Source of the DNA: Prescottella equi
Lineage (GTDB): Bacteria; Actinomycetota; Actinomycetes; Mycobacteriales; Mycobacteriaceae
DNA length: 64,000 nucleotides
Reading direction: 5' to 3'
Assembly: GCF_002094305.1 (NCBI RefSeq)
Contig: NZ_LWTX01000003.1
Coordinates: 186,001 to 250,000, forward strand
The notes beneath the pieces are model-generated. The model saw only the letters and a list, made by a program, of their open reading frames with translations. It searched no databases and was not told where the DNA came from. The translations under genes and the position numbers were made by a program. The number at the start of each line of letters is the position of its first letter. Position 1 is the stretch's first letter. Shown one piece after another: positions 48,481 to 56,605 of the stretch.

Positions 48481-50077
48481 ACATCCGGCGCAGTTCTCTC
48501 TTGAGCAGCTTGCCTTGGGCGTCCGTGGGCAGCTCGTCCACGATCATGATCGCCTTGGGGACCTTATAACCGGCGAGCTCGGTCTTGCAGTGATCTCGGA
48601 GCTCCTGGACGGAGAGGTCGCTGCCGTCGACTGCGACGACGAAGCCCGTGACCGCCTCGGACCAGTAGGGATCCGGAAGTCCCACGACGGCGGCCCGCGC
48701 CACCCCGGGATGCGTCTGCAGTACGCGCTCGACCTCCTGGGAGGACACGTTGTAGCCGCCCGTCTTGATCATATCCTTGCTGCGATCGAGGAAGAACATG
48801 TTGCCGTCGGCGTCGCGGCGCACGATGTCGCCCGTGCGTACCCACCCGCCGTCGAGCACCGCGGCCGTCTTCTCGGGATCCTTGTAGTAGCCCAGCATCA
48901 CCGACGGTGTGCGGCAGAGCAGTTCGCCGCTCTCGGCCTCGTTCCCGTCGGCATCGACCACCTTGACCTCGAGGTGTCCGACCGGCTTGCCGATCCAGGT
49001 CGGATCCTGATCGGGAATGTCCTCGAGCCGCTTGAACCAGCCGACGGAACCCAGCTGCGTCAGCTCGGACTGACCCCAGTAGGTGCCCCACACCGACGCG
49101 GGTGCCGCGTCGTGCCAGGCATCCACCGTCCGCGGTGACACCTGGCCTCCGTAGGTCAGGCAGCGTTGGATGGTGCCCACGGTTGCGGGACCGAACCGTG
49201 GGTGTTCCGCGAGCGAGATGAAGAACGTCGGCGTCTGGGCCAGCACCGTGATCTGCTCCGTCTCGATCATCTGCAACGCGTCGGCCGGCGCGAGGCTCGC
49301 CGGAAGCACCAAAGTCGCACCGAGGAGCAGAAGCGATGTCAGGGAACCGATCCCGGCGATCGTGTGGAACGGCATCACGTACAGCCAGACGTCGTCGTCC
49401 AGGCACCTGAGCCCCCACGTGTAGGCGGGCGCAGTCGAGACCAGGTAATTGCGGTGGGGCAGCATGACGCCCTTCGGCGCCGCCTCGGTGCCGCTGGTGT
49501 ACACGATCATGGCGAGGTCGTGCTCGTCCACGTCGCAATTCGGCTCGGTGGCCGGCGAGGACTCGAGGAGGTGCTCGAAACGGTGGCCACCGATGTCGCG
49601 TCCGCCGTCGAGGACCACGACTTCGGGACGAGTCGTCAGGCCCGCCAGCGCCTCTTCGACGACCGGCAGGAACTCGGCGGCCACGACGACGGCCGCGGGC
49701 TCGAGATGCGCGAGCTGCTGGGACACTTCGCCGGGCCCGAAGAGGACATTGATCCCGGAGTACGCCGCCCCGATCTTGAGGGCACCGTAGTAGGCGATCA
49801 CCGACTCCACCCGGTTGCGGGCCATCACCGCAACGCGGTCACCGCGGGAGACCCCCAGCCCGAGGAACATGTGGGCGGCTCGGTTGGCCCCCCGGTCGAG
49901 CGCCGCGTAAGTGGTCACCGTGCGTCGACCGTCGGAACGGTACGACACGATCGCGGCCTTGGACGGCCGGCTCTGCGCGTGGCGGCGGAGCTGGTCGCCC
50001 AGGGTCGCCCGACCCAGAGGTGATGCCTGGATCTGCGTGAGGGTTCGACCTTCGGCCATTGCGCTCGCGGTGTTCAT
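48467..50077 (-). CDS. Acyl-CoA synthetase (AMP-binding)
   Basis: 536 residues, ANL superfamily: P-loop YTSGTEAAPKGVMLPHRN, YGGQVSPRTVDAWHD, WGTYWGQSELTQLG, GGWVRTGDIVRRDADG and the C-terminal catalytic Lys in GKLLKREL. The P-loop has EAA where TTG is usual. It activates a carboxylic acid to its CoA thioester. Divergent from the BVMO, with two TAAC-type boxes between them, and co-translated with the TetR gene. Confidence 0.9.
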   Translation of the reverse strand: MNTASAMAEGRTLTQIQASPLGRATLGDQLRRHAQSRPSKAAIVSYRSDGRRTVTTYAALDRGANRAAHMFLGLGVSRGDRVAVMARNRVESVIAYYGALKIGAAYSGINVLFGPGEVSQQLAHLEPAAVVVAAEFLPVVEEALAGLTTRPEVVVLDGGRDIGGHRFEHLLESSPATEPNCDVDEHDLAMIVYTSGTEAAPKGVMLPHRNYLVSTAPAYTWGLRCLDDDVWLYVMPFHTIAGIGSLTSLLLLGATLVLPASLAPADALQMIETEQITVLAQTPTFFISLAEHPRFGPATVGTIQRCLTYGGQVSPRTVDAWHDAAPASVWGTYWGQSELTQLGSVGWFKRLEDIPDQDPTWIGKPVGHLEVKVVDADGNEAESGELLCRTPSVMLGYYKDPEKTAAVLDGGWVRTGDIVRRDADGNMFFLDRSKDMIKTGGYNVSSQEVERVLQTHPGVARAAVVGLPDPYWSEAVTGFVVAVDGSDLSVQELRDHCKTELAGYKVPKAIMIVDELPTDAQGKLLKRELRRMYAKE

Positions 50078-50226
50078 GCGGCCTCGCAGACGTCGACACC
50101 GGCAGCAGCAGGGACAGTCCGGGGCCGCCCCGCGCCGGCCTCACGGCACAGTCTCGGCCACCGCCGCAGATCGGTCGTCCACGCTTCGACACGTACCGAC
50201 AGGTCCATGGTTCCTCACTTCCAAGA

Positions 50227-50240
50227 CTTACCATCGTTAG
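50227..50240 (-). promoter_or_regulatory. TAAC-N4-GTTA-type box upstream of the CoA ligase
   Basis: Read on the minus strand, CTAAC-GATG-GTAAG matches the box at the other two promoters with one mismatch. It is 150 bp upstream of the CoA ligase start in the 281-bp divergent region, which holds no gene. Confidence 0.5.
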
Positions 50241-50334
50241 TATGATGTGGCTCATACTCGCATCGGCGTCGCCCGTGGTCAAGCCTTGATTACGAAGGTT
50301 GTAAACGGTTCGGCCTTCAAGGTTTGCGAACAAA

Positions 50335-50351
50335 CTAACTCGTGTTAGCCT
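50335..50351 (+). promoter_or_regulatory. CTAAC-N4-GTTAG box with -10, BVMO promoter
   Basis: CTAAC-TCGT-GTTAG (50335-50348) is a perfect 5-4-5 dyad overlapping TAGCCT (50346-50351). The ATG at 50359 follows 7 bp later, so the BVMO message is probably leaderless and the box would block RNA polymerase directly. Confidence 0.65.
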
Positions 50352-50358
50352 CCGTCGC

Positions 50359-52302
50359 ATGGCTAACTTCACTGACCACGACCGCCTCCGTTCGGCGGTG
50401 CGACAGGGAAACGTTCCGACCATGCTCGCGGTGTTGCTGGAGTTGACCGCCGACGAGCGCTGGACGGGCACCCGTTACCGACCCACCCGCAGCCGCGGCA
50501 TGGACGACAACGCGACGGGAGGGCTTCCCGACGACGTCCAGTCCGAGATCCGGAGTGCACTGGTGGACGCCGTCGAACATTGGTGGGCGCTGGGCCGGCC
50601 CCCGCGGCGACGGTTGGACGACGCGGAGGTCGAGCGGATTCTCGACCTCACCTGCGGTGAGACGGTGCCGTCGGATTTCGCGCCCATGATGGCGGAGATC
50701 GTCAACGGTCCACGGCCGGAACCCGTTACGAGCACGCCGGACGACCGCCTACACGCGATCGTGATCGGAGCGGGCATCGCGGGGATGCTGGCCTCGGTCG
50801 AGCTGACCCGCGCCGGAATCCCCCACGTGATCGTGGAGAAGAACGACGAGGTGGGCGGTTCGTGGTGGGAGAACCGCTACCCGGGTGCCGGGGTCGACAC
50901 ACCGAGCCACCTGTACTCGATCTCGTCGTTCCCGCACAACTGGTCGACCCACTTCGGCAAGCGTGACGAGGTGCAGAACTATCTCGAGGACTTCGCCGCG
51001 GCGCACGACATCCGGCGGCATGTCCGTTTCCGGCACGAGGTGACGCGTGCCGAGTTCGACGAGTCGCGACAGTGCTGGCGCGTCACGGTGCGCCGGCCCG
51101 ACGAGAGCTCGGAGCTCTGGGAGGCGCCGATCCTGATCAGCGCTGTCGGCCTGCTCAACCGTCCGAAGGTCCCCAACCTGCCGGGGATGGAGAGTTTCGG
51201 TGGGCGTCTCTTCCACTCCGCGGAGTGGCCCAGCGAGCTCGACGATCCGGAGGCGCTGCTGGGTAAGAAGGTGGGCATCGTCGGATCGGGCGCCAGTGCC
51301 ATGCAGATCGGGCCGGCCATCGCCGACCGTGTCGGATCGCTGACGATCTTCCAGCGTTCGCCGCAGTGGATCGCGCCGAACGACGACTACTTCGCGACCA
51401 TCCCCGAGGACGTGCACTGGCTCATGGACCACGTGCCCGGCTATCGCGAGTGGTATCGGGCACGTCTGTCGTGGATCTTCAACGACAAGGTGTACCCGTC
51501 CCTCCAGGTGGATCCGGACTGGCCCGAGCCGAACGCCTCGATCAACGCGATCAACCACGGTCATCGCAAGTTCTACGAGCGCTACCTACGCGATCAGCTG
51601 GGTGACCGCACCGATCTGATCGCGGCCTCCCTGCCGGACTATCCCCCCTTCGGCAAGCGGATGCTGCTGGATAACGGCTGGTTCGCGATGCTGCGCAAAC
51701 CCGCCGTCACCCTCGTTCCGTTCGGTGTCGACGCCGTCACCCCCTCCGGCCTGATCGATTCGAACGGCGTCGAGCACGAACTGGACGTCATCGTGATGGC
51801 GACGGGCTTCCACAGCGTGCGTGTTCTCCACCCGATGGAGATCGTCGGTCGCGCGGGTCGGTCCACCAAGGAGATCTGGGGTGAGCACGACGCCCGCGCC
51901 TATCTCGGCATCACCGTCCCGGACTTCCCCAACTTCTTCATCATGACCGGGCCGAACACCGGCCTCGGCCACGGAGGGAGCTTCATCACGATCCTGGAAT
52001 GCCAGATCCGTTACATCATGGACGCTCTCGCGCTGATGCGGTCGGAGGGGCTCGGTGCACTCGAGTGCCGGACCGAGGTGAACGATCGCTACAACGAGGC
52101 AGTCGATCGTCGGCACGCACGCATGGTGTGGACACACCCCGCGATGGAGAACTGGTACCGCAACCCGGACGGCCGCGTCGTATCGGTACTGCCCTGGCGT
52201 ATCAACGACTACTGGGCAATGACCAACAAGGTCGACCCTGCGGACTTCCGAACCGAACCCGCCCGTGCCGCAGCGGTTCCGGCCCCGGCCGGGCAGGGAT
52301 GA
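50359..52302 (+). CDS. Baeyer-Villiger monooxygenase, 4-hydroxyacetophenone-monooxygenase-like
   Basis: 647 residues, with an N-terminal extension of about 130 residues before the FAD motif GAGIAG (137-142), as in 4-hydroxyacetophenone monooxygenase (about 640 residues). GGSWWENRYPGAGVDTPSH, the BVMO fingerprint FGGRLFHSAEWP (280-291) and the NADPH motif GSGASA follow, and VMATGFH is near the C-terminal third. It converts an aryl or cyclic ketone to an ester or lactone. Its stop overlaps the CoA transferase start, placing it first in a three-gene operon. Confidence 0.88.
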   Translation: MANFTDHDRLRSAVRQGNVPTMLAVLLELTADERWTGTRYRPTRSRGMDDNATGGLPDDVQSEIRSALVDAVEHWWALGRPPRRRLDDAEVERILDLTCGETVPSDFAPMMAEIVNGPRPEPVTSTPDDRLHAIVIGAGIAGMLASVELTRAGIPHVIVEKNDEVGGSWWENRYPGAGVDTPSHLYSISSFPHNWSTHFGKRDEVQNYLEDFAAAHDIRRHVRFRHEVTRAEFDESRQCWRVTVRRPDESSELWEAPILISAVGLLNRPKVPNLPGMESFGGRLFHSAEWPSELDDPEALLGKKVGIVGSGASAMQIGPAIADRVGSLTIFQRSPQWIAPNDDYFATIPEDVHWLMDHVPGYREWYRARLSWIFNDKVYPSLQVDPDWPEPNASINAINHGHRKFYERYLRDQLGDRTDLIAASLPDYPPFGKRMLLDNGWFAMLRKPAVTLVPFGVDAVTPSGLIDSNGVEHELDVIVMATGFHSVRVLHPMEIVGRAGRSTKEIWGEHDARAYLGITVPDFPNFFIMTGPNTGLGHGGSFITILECQIRYIMDALALMRSEGLGALECRTEVNDRYNEAVDRRHARMVWTHPAMENWYRNPDGRVVSVLPWRINDYWAMTNKVDPADFRTEPARAAAVPAPAGQG

Positions 52303-53471
52303 CGATGCCGCAGAGGACGGCCGCGCACGGTCACGGCGGGCCGCTGGCGGGTGTCCGGGTGGTCGAGATGGAGGCCATCGGCCCGCTACTGCACGCGGGG
52401 CTGATGTTGGCGGACCTGGGCGCCGACATCGTGCGCGTCGTCCGGCCGTCGTCGAAAGCCTCCGACGACGGGATCGACGACGCCGATGCGGGGATGCTCC
52501 GGGGACGGACCGTGGTCACCGCGGACCTCACCAGCGACCGCGGCCGGCGCCGAGTGCGCAGCCTGATCGGCAGCGCCGACGTCCTGATGGAGGGTTCCCG
52601 GCCCGCCACGATGGAGAAGCTGGGCCTCGGCCCGGACGTCTGCCTGCAGGACAATCCGGGACTGGTCTACGGCCGGATGACGGGCTGGGGGCAGGAGGGC
52701 CCGCTGGCCCGGGAGGCCGGCCACGACGTGAACTACCTTGCGCTGTCGGGCGCGCTCGAACCGCTCGGCCCCGCGACCGGGCCACCGTCGCCGCCACTGA
52801 ACTACGTCGCGAACTTCGGTGGGGGATCTATGTTCCTGCTCGTCGGCATCCTCGCCGCTCTGTGGGAGAGAACCCGGACCGGCCGGGGCCAGGTGGTGGA
52901 TGCGGCCATGATCGACGGTGCCAGCTCGGTGACCGCGCTCGTCCGATCGTGGCAGCATGCCGGCCGCTGGTCGGCCGACCGAGGCACCAATCTCCTCGAC
53001 GGATCGGCGCCCTTCTACCGCGCCTACGAGTGCGCCGACCACGGGTTCATGGCCGTGGGCGCCCTCGAGGATGTGTACTACGACCGGTTCGTGCGAGGCC
53101 TGGGGCTCGACCCGGCCGCACTGCCCGACCGGTGGGACCGCTCGAACTGGAACGAGCTGGCGGAACGGTTCGACGGGATCTTCGCCTCTCGGGCGCGCAG
53201 CGACTGGACGGCGGTCTTCGAAGGAGCGAACGCCTGTGTCACACCGGTACTTTCGCTACAGGAGGCCACCCTTCACAGCCACGCAACCCACCGCGCGGCA
53301 TTCACCGACACCGCCGGCTTCATGATGCCGGCGCCAGCCCCACGGCTGGGCTCGACGCGCGGCGCGGCGCCGCCACCGCGCACCGAGGATCTGGATGTGG
53401 CACTGGCCCGATGGGATGGGCACGGCACGCGTTCGAACTCACCGGACAACGAATCGACAGGAGCATCATGA
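52299..53471 (+). CDS. CaiB/BaiF CoA transferase (AMACR-like)
   Basis: 390 residues from ATG 52299 (ATGA overlap with the BVMO stop). GVRVVEMEAIGPLLHAGLML, DLGADIVRVVRP, LVYGRMTGWGQEGPLAREAGHDVNY and GRGQVVDAAMIDGAS are class III CoA transferase/alpha-methylacyl-CoA racemase motifs; the catalytic Asp is expected in AGHDVNY. The racemase subgroup fits AGHDVNYLALSG. It transfers CoA to, or epimerises, a branched acyl-CoA of the pathway. Confidence 0.87.
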   Translation: MTMPQRTAAHGHGGPLAGVRVVEMEAIGPLLHAGLMLADLGADIVRVVRPSSKASDDGIDDADAGMLRGRTVVTADLTSDRGRRRVRSLIGSADVLMEGSRPATMEKLGLGPDVCLQDNPGLVYGRMTGWGQEGPLAREAGHDVNYLALSGALEPLGPATGPPSPPLNYVANFGGGSMFLLVGILAALWERTRTGRGQVVDAAMIDGASSVTALVRSWQHAGRWSADRGTNLLDGSAPFYRAYECADHGFMAVGALEDVYYDRFVRGLGLDPAALPDRWDRSNWNELAERFDGIFASRARSDWTAVFEGANACVTPVLSLQEATLHSHATHRAAFTDTAGFMMPAPAPRLGSTRGAAPPPRTEDLDVALARWDGHGTRSNSPDNESTGAS

Positions 53472-55054
53472 GCTTTCGCAGCCCCTATCCCGCCGTCCCG
53501 ATCCCGAACCGGAGTGTCCACGACGTCCTGTTCGGTTCCATCGCGGATACCGACCTCGATCGTCCGGCTCTGATCGACGGCGCCTCCGGGACCGTCACCG
53601 ACTACCGGACCTTGATCGCGCGGATCGACGCCGTGGCCGGCGCCCTCGCGGCCCGTGGCGTGGGGGTCGGTGACGTCGTCGCCCTCCTCTCACCGAACTC
53701 GCCCGACTTCGCGGCCGTGTTCCACGGCATCCTCCGGGCCGGTGCCACCGCCACGACTGTCAACGCGCTCTACACCGCGGCGGACATCCGCGGACAACTC
53801 GCGGACTCGAAGGCGCAGTGGCTGTTCACGGTCTCGACGCTGCTTCCTCAAGCAACGGAGGCAGCCACCGCCGTCGGCCTTCCCGACGATCGTCTGGTCG
53901 TGATCGACGATGCGCCGGGACACCCATCCCTGAGCGATCTGCTCGCCGAGGACGTGCCCGCTCCCGACGTGTCGTTCGACCCCGCCACGCATCTGGCGGT
54001 GTTGCCGTATTCCTCGGGGACCACCGGCCGACCCAAGGGCGTGATGCTCACCCACCGCAACCTCGTGGCCAACGTGCTCCAGATCGAGGCGCCGATCGAG
54101 ATCACCCCGAACGACCGGATTCTCGCGGTTCTGCCGTTCTTCCACATCTACGGAATGACCGTGCTGCTCAACGCCGCCCTGTACAACCGGGCGTCACTGG
54201 TGACGATGCCCAAGTTCGAGCTACCGGAGTTCTTGCGAATCGTCGCGGAGCAGCGCTGCACCTATGTGTTCGTCGCCCCGCCGGTCGCCGTGGCACTGGC
54301 GAAACATCCGCTCGTGGAAGAGTTCGACCTCTCCAGCGTGCACACCGTGTTCTCCGGCGCGGCGCCGCTGGACCGGGCGCTCGGCGAGGCGGTGAGCGCC
54401 CGGCTCAACTGCAAGGTCCGCCAAGGTTACGGCATGTCCGAGATGAGCCCGGTCAGCCACGTGATCCCGTTCGACGGGGACGACGTTCCGCTCGACTCGG
54501 TGGGACCGACACTCGCCGGCATGGAGTGCAAGCTCGTCGACCCGAACACCGGGGAGGAAGTCGACTACCCCATCGGAGAGGGCAACTCCGAACCCGGCGA
54601 ACTGTGGTGCAAGGGACCCAACGTCATGCTCGGCTACCTCGGCAACCCGCAGGCCACCGCCGACGCGCTCGACGCGGACGGCTACCTGCACACCGGAGAC
54701 ATCGCGACCGTCGACGCAGCCGGCAACGTCACGATCGTCGACCGCTTGAAGGAACTGATCAAGTACAAGGGCTACCAGGTGCCACCCGCCGAACTCGAGG
54801 CACTCCTGCTGACCCACCCGCAGATCGCCGACGCGGCCGTCGTCGGGGTCCTCGACGCCGACGGCGAGGAGGTGCCCAAGGCGTTCGTCGTTCGCCAGCC
54901 GGGTGCCGCGCTCACCGAGGAGGCGGTGATCGACTTCGTCGCTCGACGTGTCTCGCCGCACAAGAAGGTGCGGCAGGTGGAGTTCATCGAGATCGTCCCG
55001 AAGTCGGCCTCCGGCAAGATCCTGCGCCGAAACCTGCGTGCGACCACGTCCTGA
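53468..55054 (+). CDS. 4-coumarate-CoA ligase-type AMP-binding enzyme
   Basis: 528 residues from ATG 53468 (ATGA overlap with the CoA transferase). P-loop PYSSGTTGRPKGVMLTHRN, RQGYGMSEMSPVSH, GYLHTGDIATVD and C-terminal KSASGKILRR with the adenylation Lys. Residue pattern and length resemble plant-type 4CL proteins of actinobacteria. It activates an aromatic or fatty acid. Second CoA ligase of the cluster, in the BVMO operon. Confidence 0.9.
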   Translation: MSFRSPYPAVPIPNRSVHDVLFGSIADTDLDRPALIDGASGTVTDYRTLIARIDAVAGALAARGVGVGDVVALLSPNSPDFAAVFHGILRAGATATTVNALYTAADIRGQLADSKAQWLFTVSTLLPQATEAATAVGLPDDRLVVIDDAPGHPSLSDLLAEDVPAPDVSFDPATHLAVLPYSSGTTGRPKGVMLTHRNLVANVLQIEAPIEITPNDRILAVLPFFHIYGMTVLLNAALYNRASLVTMPKFELPEFLRIVAEQRCTYVFVAPPVAVALAKHPLVEEFDLSSVHTVFSGAAPLDRALGEAVSARLNCKVRQGYGMSEMSPVSHVIPFDGDDVPLDSVGPTLAGMECKLVDPNTGEEVDYPIGEGNSEPGELWCKGPNVMLGYLGNPQATADALDADGYLHTGDIATVDAAGNVTIVDRLKELIKYKGYQVPPAELEALLLTHPQIADAAVVGVLDADGEEVPKAFVVRQPGAALTEEAVIDFVARRVSPHKKVRQVEFIEIVPKSASGKILRRNLRATTS

Positions 55055-55110
55055 CCCACCGCTGGACGTGACTCGGGCCCGCGTGTGCGGTCTCGACAGA
55101 CCTCGCGGCG

Positions 55111-55422
55111 TCAGCTGCCCACGAACGCCGCGAGCGACCCGAGGTCGAGCAGCACGGCCGATCCGCTGCAGGACAGCCCGAACGCCGCGGAGGAGACGGG
55201 CGCCGACCACTCCGAACCGAGTCCGGTGTCCAGCGACGCCGACGACGCCGATCCGGTCGCGGTGCAGTCCTGCGGCTCGGACGTCGACACATCCGTCGGT
55301 GGCGTCGCCGGTGTGTCGGCGGGCGCGCCCCATGCCGGTGCCGCGAGGGCCGTCATCGCCGCGAGGGCGCACGCAGGCGCCGCGAACCGTCCCACGACCG
55401 AAGCTCGTCTACCGATCCCCAC
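55111..55422 (-). CDS. Small secreted protein
   Basis: 103 residues from GTG 55422 with GAGGAG 5-6 nt upstream. A Sec signal peptide (ALAAMTALAAPAWGAPAD cleavage region) precedes a mature part of about 70 residues rich in Ser, Ala and Thr, with two cysteines (PQDCTAT and GLSCSGS) that could form one disulfide, and a hydrophobic C-terminus ending AFVGS. No family recognised. Rhodococci encode many such exported small proteins. It is convergent with the CoA ligase. Confidence 0.6.
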   Translation of the reverse strand: MGIGRRASVVGRFAAPACALAAMTALAAPAWGAPADTPATPPTDVSTSEPQDCTATGSASSASLDTGLGSEWSAPVSSAAFGLSCSGSAVLLDLGSLAAFVGS

Positions 55423-55554
55423 GGGCACTCCTCGTCCAACGGTCGGATGTGATGCGGCGGGACGCGGCGGGCACTGCGCCGCCGCACGCCCGCCGGCACC
55501 GGCATCATCCCGTGTCCGCCGCGCCGATGTCGGATATCGGGCGAATTCCCCGGA

Positions 55555-56532
55555 TCAGCGCGTGATGCTGCGCAGCAGGTCGTTGAGGTGCGTGCACGTG
55601 TGCGGTCCACGGAAGCCGCGGCGCACGTCCGCCTCGACGTCCGTGATCGCGGTCCCGACCAGTCGTCCGGCGCTGGCCACGGCGCCCGGACAATCGAGCC
55701 ACGGCAACACCCGAGGCGTCGCCGTCGCCTCGCGGACGACGCCCGTCGCGGCGTCGACGGCCGCCGTGAGTTCGTACTCGTGGATCACCGTCTCGACCCC
55801 GTCGGCGCGGACGTAGGTGTCTCGGAACATCGCGTCGCAACGCAGCTCGCCGTTCTCGGTCCACCGGTCGATCCTGCGACGACGTCGCATCGCGTGGATC
55901 CCCAGGGCGGGCGGTGTGCGCCCGAAGGCGTCGTCGAGGGGCGGTGCGACGGGTCCGTCCGCGACCGGACTGCGCCCGCGCACGGCGATCGTGGTGATGA
56001 GCGCGCCGCCGTCGACGTAGCCCGCGCACTGGTCGCCCACCGGAACGTAGCCGGTGCCACCCACGGCAGCGTGTGGATCCAGCGCGCGTTCGGCCGATAC
56101 GGCGTGACCCGAGATCAACGTGCCCAGTGGCACGTCGTCGAGCAACTGGGCCAGCGGTGCACGCACGTCGGCGGCACCATCCGCGACCACGGCGTCGACC
56201 CGCCCCCGGAACCCTGCGATCGCCGGTGCCCCGACGAGAGTTGCGAGTTCCGGCACAGCGGGCGACGTGCGGATGCGGGTGAGGGTGCGACCGTCGTGAT
56301 AGTCCACGACTGCCTCGAGGTCGGCCGCGTCCCGCACCGACTCCACGGCGCGCGCGTCGATCTCGAACTCCCACGCCCGCCCGCTCAATCGGAGCATGCC
56401 TCCGGCACCGTCCGGCCGCGACAGGTCGAGACGAGTGACCAGCCTTACCGAATTCGATCGAGCGACCGGCACATCGGCACGGGGCGCCCGCACGGCACCG
56501 TGCAGTGCGGGATCCGGAGCGGTCTCGGTCAT
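55555..56532 (-). CDS. DUF2889 family protein
   Basis: 325 residues from ATG 56532. The C-terminal FRGPHTCTHLNDLLRS and the central RRRRRIDRWTENGELRCDAMFRD-type stretch (split here as positions about 215-238) are features of DUF2889 proteins; a short DYHDGRTLTRIRTSP lies earlier. DUF2889 genes are often found beside aromatic/steroid catabolism genes, in keeping with the cluster to the left. The biochemical role is unknown. Divergent from the large LuxR-type regulator, 73 bp between starts. Confidence 0.75.
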   Translation of the reverse strand: MTETAPDPALHGAVRAPRADVPVARSNSVRLVTRLDLSRPDGAGGMLRLSGRAWEFEIDARAVESVRDAADLEAVVDYHDGRTLTRIRTSPAVPELATLVGAPAIAGFRGRVDAVVADGAADVRAPLAQLLDDVPLGTLISGHAVSAERALDPHAAVGGTGYVPVGDQCAGYVDGGALITTIAVRGRSPVADGPVAPPLDDAFGRTPPALGIHAMRRRRRIDRWTENGELRCDAMFRDTYVRADGVETVIHEYELTAAVDAATGVVREATATPRVLPWLDCPGAVASAGRLVGTAITDVEADVRRGFRGPHTCTHLNDLLRSITR

Positions 56533-56605
56533 GGGATCGACCGTGCCCCATGACGTACGCGGCGATCAAGTGCAGGTCTCATCGGGTGGAAGTAGAGGGT
56601 AGCCA

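Noticed and set aside
46502-50351. TAAC-N4-GTTA boxes read as KstR (steroid regulator) sites
   Set aside because: The KstR core is AAC-N2-GTT; here the spacer is four bases in all three, so another regulator is more likely.
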